Part shown: in pieces, positions 54,101 through 60,679 of the stretch | How positions within the stretch are numbered: the first letter of the stretch is position 1 | Layout of the letters: every line of letters starts with the position of its first letter | NCBI RefSeq assembly: GCF_000242455.2 | Contig: NC_019892.1 | Span: forward strand, 6,148,744-6,212,743 | Reading direction: 5' to 3' | Source of the DNA: Singulisphaera acidiphila DSM 18658 | GTDB taxonomy: Bacteria; Planctomycetota; Planctomycetia; Isosphaerales; Isosphaeraceae | DNA length: 64,000 nt | The notes under the pieces: generated by a model | Seen by the model: the letters and a program-made list of their open reading frames with translations, nothing else | Database searches by the model: none | Told to the model about the DNA's origin: nothing | Made by a program: the position numbers and the translations under genes

Positions 54101-54514
54101 CTCTTTGAGCTCGGCGACCTGCTCCTTGGCCTCGGCCACTTTCCCTTTCAGGCTCTCGGATTTCTTCGGGTCGCCCGCTGCCTCGGCGAGTTGCTTTTCA
54201 AGGTCGCTGACCTTGGTCTCGGCCTTGGTTAAATCCGCTTCGGAGACGGCCCTTTGGGTGCGAGGGGCCGCCCGAACGGCCTCGAGCTCACTGGAGGTGG
54301 GGATGTAGAAGGCCGTCCAGCCGGGATCGCCCTGACGGCAGATCACCTCGCCTTTGCGGAATCGGCGGAGAATTACCGCACCCGGGAAGTTGGCCAGCTT
54401 GGCGGTGGACTTCAGGTCGGAGAACGGGGGGATCTTGGGAAACAGGAGGTCGGGAATTGCGACGTCTGTGTCGCGAGGTTCCAGATCCGCAGTGAGGTTG
54501 ACGCTCCTGGCCAT
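51158..54514 (-). CDS. Giant cNMP-binding / 4Fe-4S electron-transfer protein, cluster member 5
   Basis: 1118 residues from ATG 54514 (GGAAGGA 8 nt upstream; an earlier in-frame start at 54547 is less likely). Two cyclic-nucleotide-binding domains are each split by an insert. Domain 1: beta-roll start ~43-71 (FRKGEVICRQGDPGWTAFYI), coiled coil, then phosphate-binding cassette GELFGEMSCLYRAPRSATV (~298-316). Domain 2: start ~382-410, ~280-residue insert, cassette GETIGESSLLEGRPRAATC (~697-715). Then ferredoxin Cys motifs CTRCDECVQACVNTH (~809), CRSCLDPVCMIGCP (~846) and CIGCEACASQCPYG (~877). A ~180-residue beta-sandwich is inserted before the last Cys group (CDLCSAQAGQRPACVTACP, ~1084). No signal peptide: probably cytoplasmic. 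Confidence 0.85.
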   Translation of the reverse strand: MARSVNLTADLEPRDTDVAIPDLLFPKIPPFSDLKSTAKLANFPGAVILRRFRKGEVICRQGDPGWTAFYIPTSSELEAVRAAPRTQRAVSEADLTKAETKVSDLEKQLAEAAGDPKKSESLKGKVAEAKEQVAELKERVAILRSAIPTMEKAINVGAPDEESASLLAAGDAAMKGLSEAMRQAEALGDEEGSARLRSLIEADTTRKRTQAYEIASADPQLAAWLTDIADAEIARKVASVHLTIQLPRAKAPKTLLTRIGGIFARKRKKKLRRRPSTIPIDGPRDLNYETREGVLNEGELFGEMSCLYRAPRSATVTASRDCYMLEMLRNVLEAMNRDAGFKSRLDQLYRERVLRLQLRNLPMLLELDERLLERLRQSAELVEVPSGALLYDENEPSDSMHLIRGGIIKVMQDASFLLGEADVADWPALSAELATGSDPASGWKHQVWKLLPGNIQQAITTLGDEAFESESKRIVLDGLNALIKDPGFDGAAGLEPLALTQRVGRKAWQRLADPSRASEPDMYRCQRLLIDSIYGNKLPEWKVDEAADEPSYDYRLGDFRDWKAAATALVEGSTKVGEPKGRIWQRLGEPAQAILMEAKTGGEPPSAGKETVVNALNAVIRTRPLILDPEFQDYVKSKKPAKLVMEFLPSKGWEEYDYHRCSRAYNRFLLDLVAPKGLGTSRRPEGPPRVLAYRSRGETIGESSLLEGRPRAATCVAYGHPDNDPDREGGAIQLVRISRELFQELKESSRSFLRYLENLIAERKAKNSAETLKLKAGRTAASTAPRPGRTEELGLLQGKRLMLIDLDRCTRCDECVQACVNTHDDGRSRLFLDGPRFGKYLVPTTCRSCLDPVCMIGCPVGSIHRGNNGEILIEDWCIGCEACASQCPYGAIQMHKDGIIPESSFGWRYALASTLPKDWPKSEGRDRDWQVGSAPFVFDREFRSSLDPTGKGAESGSGSATAPLIFRYDFDVERELLGPETEFILSLTSMDEGVSVWINGKPVVASADQADPAGVLSVSRRKSRDNGWWEIDVQMLPALLKAGKNSVALRITPSSGGSDRLLDLRLDREEGATVKLVEQKAVVCDLCSAQAGQRPACVTACPHEAAIRIDALTQLSSL

Positions 54515-54579
54515 GGAGACATCCTTCCAGAGAAGAAACCAGTGCAATCAGTATATCAGGGAATTTTTGGCGAGGGCAG

Positions 54580-56031
54580 TCAGGGATGGGCCTTTGCGGG
54601 AGCGGGGGCTCCCTGGCCTCTCAAGAAGTCCTCGATTGCCAGGTCGCGTGGGGAGTCGCGGTTTTCATGGGGCGCATGATAGGCGTGGCACTCGACGCAG
54701 TCGGTCCGCGCCCCCTGGGTCTTGCCGTTGTGGCATTGCTGGCACGATTGGATTGTGGGCATGAGCACGTCGCTGGTCAGGCGGCTCTCGGCTGACTGCG
54801 CGTGGCATTGGCGGCAGTCGAGCGAGCGGTGGCGTTCATGGCTGAAGACGCTGTGTGGGAACCAGCGGCTTTTGATCTGCGGGAGCTCGAACCGGGGGAG
54901 CTGATGGGTCTCAGGGCTCGATTCGGCCGCTACGCGATGGCAGTAGCGACATCCGCCGGCCCCTTCGAACAGGAGTCGGCTGGCTTCACTCAGTTGCAGC
55001 TCCGCCCAATCGGCGCCGGAGCGTCCGTTTGCGTCCGAAGCTGGTTTCGGTCGGCCCGGAAGCGGGTGAGCCCGTTCCGCACGGGTGCGTTCGGTCTGCA
55101 CCGACGGGAACTGCTGGGCGAACCGGATGAAGCGATCGCGGATGATCGCGCGGACGGTTTCGGCCCCTTCTTGAGGACCATTCGGGTGCGCCGCGGGTTC
55201 GTTGCGGAAGCGATCGGCCTCTTCGTTCGCGGCGAGTTCGGTGATTGTGCCGGTGATCTGGACATTCAGCGGGTGACAATCGCGGCAATGTGTCTGATAG
55301 TGGATCGGTTTCATGTACCGTCCCGCATCGTCCGTCTGATGGCAGTCGGTGCAACGGAGGGTCTTTCGATCGAGCGATCCAGCAACAGGCAAGCCCTTGG
55401 GATTCATATGGGCTTGATGGTTGAAACGGATCGTGCCTTCGTCTTTGGGATGCTCTGAGAGGAAGAACGGGGGATGAGGGCGGGGCCCTCCCATAAACGT
55501 CGACACGTCACGGAAAGGGCGATCGGCATCGCCGGGCTTGGTGGTGTCGGTATGACTCTCCAGATTGGCATGGCATGAGGTGCAGTGGCCATCGCTGACC
55601 CGAGCCATTGCCTTGAGCCCTTGATGCTCGTGATGGCAGCCGACACATGCGGTCTTGCCGACTTGTCGCATGTGGTGGGTGTCGCCGGCATGGCAGCGCA
55701 GGCAGGCCTCGTCGGTTACCGATCGCACGGCATTGTCGCCGCTGAGAAGTCGCTTGGCCGTCCCGAATTTGGCGTCGTGGCAGGCCTGGCAATCTTCGTT
55801 GAAGAGGGCATGCGCCGTGGAGACTGAGGCAGCCTGATAGATCTGGCGATTACCTGGCAGCCAGGTGAGGGCGGCGATCAGTGCCGTGGAACCGATCAAG
55901 ACGGTCCAGGTGACGAGACCTCGGATTCGCTTGAGTCGCCTCGGCCTGCGGAAGTAGTCGAGCTCGAGCCAGCTCGAAAGCGACTTTAAATATTCGGATG
56001 CAGCCTTCGCATCACGTTGGGACGGCAGCAT
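54580..56031 (-). CDS. Membrane-anchored decahaem cytochrome c, cluster member 4
   Basis: 483 residues. One N-terminal membrane helix (LVTWTVLIGSTALIAALTWL, ~40-60), then a periplasmic part with ten CxxCH sites: CQACH, CLRCH, CVGCHH, CTSCH, CTDCH, CRDCH, CRYCH, CRQCH, CQQCH, CVECH. The haems fall in two groups (five to six in the first half, four in the last ~130 residues), separated by a helical segment. Extra His residues provide possible bis-His ligands. The fold is NrfH/NapC-like only in general form; I would not assign a subfamily. Its start lies 17 bp after the membrane protein stop, so the two are tightly linked. Confidence 0.9.
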   Translation of the reverse strand: MLPSQRDAKAASEYLKSLSSWLELDYFRRPRRLKRIRGLVTWTVLIGSTALIAALTWLPGNRQIYQAASVSTAHALFNEDCQACHDAKFGTAKRLLSGDNAVRSVTDEACLRCHAGDTHHMRQVGKTACVGCHHEHQGLKAMARVSDGHCTSCHANLESHTDTTKPGDADRPFRDVSTFMGGPRPHPPFFLSEHPKDEGTIRFNHQAHMNPKGLPVAGSLDRKTLRCTDCHQTDDAGRYMKPIHYQTHCRDCHPLNVQITGTITELAANEEADRFRNEPAAHPNGPQEGAETVRAIIRDRFIRFAQQFPSVQTERTRAERAHPLPGRPKPASDANGRSGADWAELQLSEASRLLFEGAGGCRYCHRVAAESSPETHQLPRFELPQIKSRWFPHSVFSHERHRSLDCRQCHAQSAESRLTSDVLMPTIQSCQQCHNGKTQGARTDCVECHAYHAPHENRDSPRDLAIEDFLRGQGAPAPAKAHP

Positions 56032-56048
56032 TGCGCGGGGGACCTCGC

Positions 56049-56903
56049 CTAATAGTACATCGAGAGGGCCGCGTGGGCCAAACCCAGCACGAGCAAGGCC
56101 ACCGAGAGCGGGATGTGGATCACGAGCCAGCCGTGGAGCAGGTGATGGAGTCGTTCTTGCTCGCCCAAGAGCCGGCGCTCTTCACAGAGAGCCCCCAGCG
56201 ACTTGAGCGGCCCGTCGACGTCCGACGTCCAGGAGAGGGCCGAGATCCCGGCCAACTCGGCCTCCAACACTCCGGGGGTCGCCAGCGGCGACTTGCGCAA
56301 ATAGGGATTCCCGAGAAAAGGACGCACCTCGTTCTCGTAGAACTGGCGAAGCTGAGCGCGGGGCGACTCTGCGCCAGCCTCGGCAAGCGGGGCGTCGAAC
56401 GAGCCGCAGATTGCGTCGATGATCGCGTCGGATTTGCGGCGGAGCAAGGCGCAGAGATGGGGGATCTGCTCGTAAGGGACTTCGCAGGTAATCCGCCGGG
56501 TGATCATCCTGGGCAGGAATTGCTGGAAGGCGAGTCCGATGACCCCCGTTGCGATCGTGAGCGTCAGCACGACCCAGAGCACCTGCTCGAGCGGCCCACC
56601 CCAGCGGAAACCGCTGTGGAAGAGGATGACCAGCTCGCTCAGGAGGCCCAGCCAGATGTGCCCCTTGAGCCAGACTTTTCGCGAGCCGAGCCACCAGAGC
56701 GACGGGACCTTCCGGAGCGTCGATAGGAGCCCGGCATAGACCATCAGCAAATAGCCAATGATCCCATACCACATCCCAATGACGCTTCCACCATTGAAGC
56801 CACCGGGTGTGGAATAGTCGAACCAGGCGTAGACGATCGCCGTCAAGAACGCCAGGACAACCGTCGCCAGGAACCAGCCCTTCTGACGTGAATCAATCAG
56901 CAA
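56049..56903 (-). CDS. Membrane protein with cytochrome-b-like histidines, cluster member 3
   Basis: 284 residues; the frame has no earlier ATG or GTG, so the start is probably TTG 56903. Four to five hydrophobic helices: GWFLATVVLAFLTAIVYAWF, GMWYGIIGYLLMVYAGLLST, KGHIWLGLLSELVILFHSGF, VLWVVLTLTIATGVIGLAFQ and a final WLVIHIPLSVALLVLGLAHA. Candidate haem b ligands lie in pairs near both ends (H in KGHIWLG and LFHSG; H in HHLLHGW, VIHIPL and LAHAAL). A soluble ~110-residue loop lies before the last helix. It resembles the membrane subunits that pass electrons between quinones and multihaem cytochromes; quinone contact is inference. Confidence 0.78.
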   Translation of the reverse strand: MLIDSRQKGWFLATVVLAFLTAIVYAWFDYSTPGGFNGGSVIGMWYGIIGYLLMVYAGLLSTLRKVPSLWWLGSRKVWLKGHIWLGLLSELVILFHSGFRWGGPLEQVLWVVLTLTIATGVIGLAFQQFLPRMITRRITCEVPYEQIPHLCALLRRKSDAIIDAICGSFDAPLAEAGAESPRAQLRQFYENEVRPFLGNPYLRKSPLATPGVLEAELAGISALSWTSDVDGPLKSLGALCEERRLLGEQERLHHLLHGWLVIHIPLSVALLVLGLAHAALSMYY

Positions 56904-57046
56904 GGAGAGGCTCCACCACGCGCCGACGATGCCCCTCGGGCACGGAAACGATTCGCCACATAACGACCTGATATTTATAGCTCAGACTTGGAATGAACGC
57001 AATCAAACCGATCGCTGTCGGCGTTAGCCGGCGGCCAGGCGCAGGG

Positions 57047-58615
57047 TCAATGCCGAGGGAGCAGTCCGGCCAGTTCGGCAAACCTCGCCCGGAAGATCGC
57101 GGGGTCGAAGTCGGTGACCGACTTGAGCCGCTTGGCGAGGGTGGCCTCGATCGGTTCCTGAGTTCCAGCCGAGGGGAGGCTGAAGCCAAGCTCCTCGTCG
57201 GTCCGCTGGAGGACTTTCGCGATCGGCACATCGGGTCCGGCCTTCGGTTCGATCTCGTGATAGATCGTCCGGAACGCCCAGAAGAGTTGCCGGGCCGTGT
57301 CGTAGTCGGGGATTTCCGACCGAGCCGTCTGGCAGACTCGGTCGAGGAGTCGGATTGCGACCGCGCGGTCGACGGGGGTCTTACCAAGGTCAGCCAGGAC
57401 TTCGTCAATCCATCCGGCCAGCGAGCGGGCCGAGGCGATGGCCTGGTCCTTGTTTCCAAACGGCCGGGCCGAGAGGGCGGCATGGAACTCCTTGATCCGC
57501 CGATCGAACTGCTCGAGACGGGGCTTCGCTTCCTGTGGGTTCGCGGCCTCGATACCAAGCCCGACCAGCGCAATGGGCCAGCTCGGAGCGGGCGGACGCC
57601 CGGGGACCCCAGGGAATCCCCGCGTCTGTCGCCAGTTCGGACGATTCACCTCATGGTGGCAAGCGTAACAATCGAACCGAGCGAAGTCAGGCCAACGGGT
57701 GCCGGGGATGTCTCCGAGCTCGTCCTTTTCCGCCTGCGCTGCGAACAGCTTGAGGGTCTCGCGGAGCGGCACGAGTCCGCTGACCGCCACGAGTTCGGTG
57801 TGCTCGAGCTTATCGAGGTCGAGCATCGATTCGAGCGTCTTGCGCACTTCTGGGCGTCTCCCTTGCCGTTTCTCGCCAAGGTATTCCCAGTGATAGGGCA
57901 TTGCTTCGCTGAAGCTCGAGACTTCGAAACCGGGCAGGGGGGGGTGTCCCGCCGCATACATCGCGTGGGTCAGGACGTTCCCCTCTTCATAGTTTCCGAC
58001 GTGGCAGGAGAGGCAACGCTTGGTCCGTGTGACCGGATCCCAGAGGTCGGCCATGCCGTACCGTTCTTCCTTTTCCTTCCGGCTCAGGTTTCTCCATTTC
58101 GGGTCCTCGAATGTGGTGTGCTCGAACACCCATTCGCGAAAGGCGCCGTGGCAGGCCACGCAACTGACCCCGTCTCCCTTGGCGTCGAACTGCTGCGCCC
58201 GGAGCGCCGGCTTGGCGACTCCCACCGCTTGAGCGGCCACGGGCGATCGGTCGGTGACGCTGTGGCAGCCCAGGCAGGAGCGGTGCGTGGTGACGTCAAT
58301 CCCGAGGATCTTGCCCATCTGTACCCCGCGCGGGTCGGACAGGACGGCGAAGGCGTTCTTGTGCTTGTCCTTGGTTCCCCAGATCGTCGCTTCGTTCATC
58401 CGGCAGATGACCGACTCCGCCTTATAATTCTCGGGGTGCGCATGGCACTGGGCGCAGTAACGCTCGCCGAAGATCAACGGGGTTCGGCCGTCGGGATTCG
58501 GGGCTGCCGCCCCTTGTGGTCCTTGCGCCTGGCCGTGTGCCGAGGGCAAGGAGATCAGCAGGGCTACGACCAGACCCATGAAGGTCAGGAGCCGGTCTCG
58601 TTGAGTCGCCGCCAT
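57047..58615 (-). CDS. Five-haem cytochrome c, cluster member 2
   Basis: 522 residues from ATG 58615 (GAGGAGA 8 nt upstream). Signal peptide LLTFMGLVVALLISLPSAHG. Haem sites: CAQCH, CLGCH, CVACH, CLSCH and CYACHH, all in the first ~330 residues; the rest is helical with no further haem. Segments such as AMYAAGHPPLPGFEVSSFSE correspond to HDLIAAGHPRLNFEF of the two sister cytochromes, so it is a third, more distant paralogue; it uses CxxCH rather than C-x4-C-H at haem 1. Periplasmic electron carrier or catalytic subunit; no HAO-type tyrosine crosslink can be recognised. Confidence 0.88.
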   Translation of the reverse strand: MAATQRDRLLTFMGLVVALLISLPSAHGQAQGPQGAAAPNPDGRTPLIFGERYCAQCHAHPENYKAESVICRMNEATIWGTKDKHKNAFAVLSDPRGVQMGKILGIDVTTHRSCLGCHSVTDRSPVAAQAVGVAKPALRAQQFDAKGDGVSCVACHGAFREWVFEHTTFEDPKWRNLSRKEKEERYGMADLWDPVTRTKRCLSCHVGNYEEGNVLTHAMYAAGHPPLPGFEVSSFSEAMPYHWEYLGEKRQGRRPEVRKTLESMLDLDKLEHTELVAVSGLVPLRETLKLFAAQAEKDELGDIPGTRWPDFARFDCYACHHEVNRPNWRQTRGFPGVPGRPPAPSWPIALVGLGIEAANPQEAKPRLEQFDRRIKEFHAALSARPFGNKDQAIASARSLAGWIDEVLADLGKTPVDRAVAIRLLDRVCQTARSEIPDYDTARQLFWAFRTIYHEIEPKAGPDVPIAKVLQRTDEELGFSLPSAGTQEPIEATLAKRLKSVTDFDPAIFRARFAELAGLLPRH

Positions 58616-58623
58616 CAATCTTG

Positions 58624-58630
58624 TCTCCTC
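58624..58630 (-). promoter_or_regulatory. Shine-Dalgarno site of cluster member 2
   Basis: GAGGAGA on the minus strand, 8 nt from ATG 58615; it favours this ATG over the TTG at 58618. Confidence 0.6.
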
Positions 58631-58730
58631 GTCGCGACATCACGGGATTTTTTTATAACCCGGAGACTTTTTGGTGACGACCTGGACATACCTATTATGG
58701 ATCGGTTGTGAGAAATTCGGAAGCCTGTGC

Positions 58731-60155
58731 TTAATGATGAGGCGGCCCGTCGGCAGGCGGGAAGGTTCCTGAGGTCGTTTGAACCGGGACGTACGGCGCC
58801 AGCAGCCGCTTCCGGCGATCGCGAAGCTCGTTGAGCAATCCGGGATCGTTCTGCAACGGTTGGCCGAGGGACTGGCGAAGCGGGACCAGGCCCAGGTAGA
58901 CCTGGGCCTCAAGGTCCCACCCTGGCCCCGATGGCTCGATGCGACCGATCTCTTTCGCGCGCAGGGTGCGGAGCAAGGGCTCGGTCTTCGCCGGGTCGAA
59001 CGTTTCTTGTTGAACGGTCGCCAGCCAGCGATCGAGGGCCTGGGCGGCTTGGCCCGCCTCTCCGGCGACACGACTTGCATCCGGCAGCGGCACGTTCATG
59101 GAGGTTCGAAGCGGGCCAAGGCATGCGGTGATCGCCGTGGCCGCCGGATCACGTTCATGTCGGAGATCCGCCAGCGTTGAAACCAACGGGAAGTACCATG
59201 TGCCCCAGGCGGGGACCCCGGGGACTGTGGCCGCGCCGACGACCTTTGTTCCCGGGGGTCGGGAGCGGAGGTCCTGATGGCATGAGGCGCAGTCGTACTC
59301 GGAGAACTCGGGCCAGCGGCTGGGCCCGTCCGGCCCGACCCGGGCGGCTTCCTTGGCGCGGCTTTCGAGTAACTCAAGGGCGGTCCGGCTCGAGACAAGC
59401 TGACCGATCGCCCAGGTCCGCGCGGGGAAATCGCCGGCTGTGTTCCGGCCGGTCTCCACCCAGTGTGCGGGGAGGTTGGCGAGAAACGAGGAGAACTCGA
59501 AGTTGAGCCGAGGATGACCGGCCGCGATCAGGTCGTGATCCACCTCGCGGGCCGGCAGGCCATTTCGTGCCGGAACCCCGACATGGCAGGCGACGCAACG
59601 CTCGGCTCTCACGGCCAGGTCGTCGAGCCGGACCTTGCCGAACCGCTCCTCCTTATCATGTGAGGAGAGCAGGTCCCAATCGTAGGTGGTGTGCAGCGCC
59701 AGCCAGGAGCCGGACGAGCCATGGCACGACTCGCAGCCCACCCCGTCCTGCCGGATGGTCGCCGCAAGTTCCGGGTTCACGGCTGGGCCGGGCGTCGAAT
59801 GGCAGGCAAGACATCGGCCGTCCTGGTGCGCGGGGAGGGTTCGCCCGCTGCCTTGTCCCAGTTTTTTTGCGATCGACCGGGATAAGTCGGAGTAGAGCGT
59901 CTGAAAGGCACCGGCGTGCCGGTCGCGAGACGCCCAGACCGTGTGTTCGTTGCGGAAGACCCGGGAACCGTAGACCGGGGTCGGACTGCCATGGCAGGCC
60001 GTCGACGAGCAACGCCCCGCTCCCCAGTTCGCTTGCGTCAGTTCGATTGGTCGAGCCGGCTCGGCGGTATGAGCGCGTCTTTCCCCTGCGGCAAATGCCA
60101 GGATGACGAGCAAGGGCAGGATCCCCTGGTCCATCCCCCCCTTCAGAGCTCGCAT
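58731..60155 (-). CDS. Five-haem cytochrome c (c554-like), first gene of the redox cluster
   Basis: 474 residues; GGAGG lies 7 nt upstream of ATG 60155. Signal peptide GILPLLVILAFAAGERRAHT. Haem sites: C-x4-C-H at residues 49-55 (CSSTACH), CLACH, CESCH, CVACH and CASCH. Motifs DGVGCESCHGSSGSWLALH and REVDHDLIAAGHPRLNFEFS place it with the c554-type proteins and next to the 49602-51101 gene, with which it shares the unusual first haem motif. The C-terminal ~170 residues are helical without haem. First in a same-strand series with gaps of 115, 143, 17, 65 and 56 bp. Confidence 0.88.
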   Translation of the reverse strand: MRALKGGMDQGILPLLVILAFAAGERRAHTAEPARPIELTQANWGAGRCSSTACHGSPTPVYGSRVFRNEHTVWASRDRHAGAFQTLYSDLSRSIAKKLGQGSGRTLPAHQDGRCLACHSTPGPAVNPELAATIRQDGVGCESCHGSSGSWLALHTTYDWDLLSSHDKEERFGKVRLDDLAVRAERCVACHVGVPARNGLPAREVDHDLIAAGHPRLNFEFSSFLANLPAHWVETGRNTAGDFPARTWAIGQLVSSRTALELLESRAKEAARVGPDGPSRWPEFSEYDCASCHQDLRSRPPGTKVVGAATVPGVPAWGTWYFPLVSTLADLRHERDPAATAITACLGPLRTSMNVPLPDASRVAGEAGQAAQALDRWLATVQQETFDPAKTEPLLRTLRAKEIGRIEPSGPGWDLEAQVYLGLVPLRQSLGQPLQNDPGLLNELRDRRKRLLAPYVPVQTTSGTFPPADGPPHH

Positions 60156-60679
60156 GCAAGGGCCTCCGTGTGTCCGTTTGGAGAGAACAAAAAAGATGAC
60201 GCGCTGAGGTGTTGGTTGTCGCGAACTCTCCCGATCGATTCGGTTGGAGAGGCCACGTCGTTACGAATGGTCGAGACAATTATAGTCTGAATCGACATGG
60301 GCGAGAGAAGCGCTTAGTCCAAAGCGTCTCGGGCACGACCTCAAGGGTTCGATTACGACGATCGCTCCAGTCGAATTGTCGCGAACCGGTTTTTCACCTG
60401 CCCCTTGCGGTGAATTGCAAAACCCGTTGAGCGATTGAGAGAACCGAGTCTGAGGGGGCGGCACCCACCAGAACGATGAGTGAGCGTTGACCTTGGCCCT
60501 CTCCCCCGGGACCACGGGCGCCCCGCCCGCAATTCAATTCGAATTTAAATAAATTGATTTGATGGTATTTGAAATCAAGAGCGGGCGGGTCGCCTGCGGT
60601 CCCAGGGGGGGGACGAAGGAAGCTTCCAGGAGCGCGATCTCGGGTGGTGGCTCAGTATCTCAGATCCGGCCCGCCAGAT
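60156..60679. other. Upstream region of the redox cluster
   Basis: About 525 bp between the cyclase gene end and the first cytochrome gene. No coding frame. It should hold the cluster promoter near 60170-60300 and contains the long imperfect inverted repeat at 60508-60603. Confidence 0.5.
60508..60603. repeat. Imperfect inverted repeat with an A+T-rich centre
   Basis: 23-bp arms at 60508-60530 (gggaccacgggcgccccgcc plus cgc) and 60581-60603 match at 20 of 23 positions when folded. The 50-bp centre is strongly A+T-rich (aattcgaatttaaataaatt...). A small non-coding mobile element (MITE-like) or dispersed palindrome is possible; no target duplication was identified. Confidence 0.7.

Noticed and set aside
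56993..58711. 572-codon plus-strand frame opposite the five-haem cytochrome
   Set aside because: The minus strand encodes five CxxCH motifs and a signal peptide; the plus frame is a codon-bias shadow.
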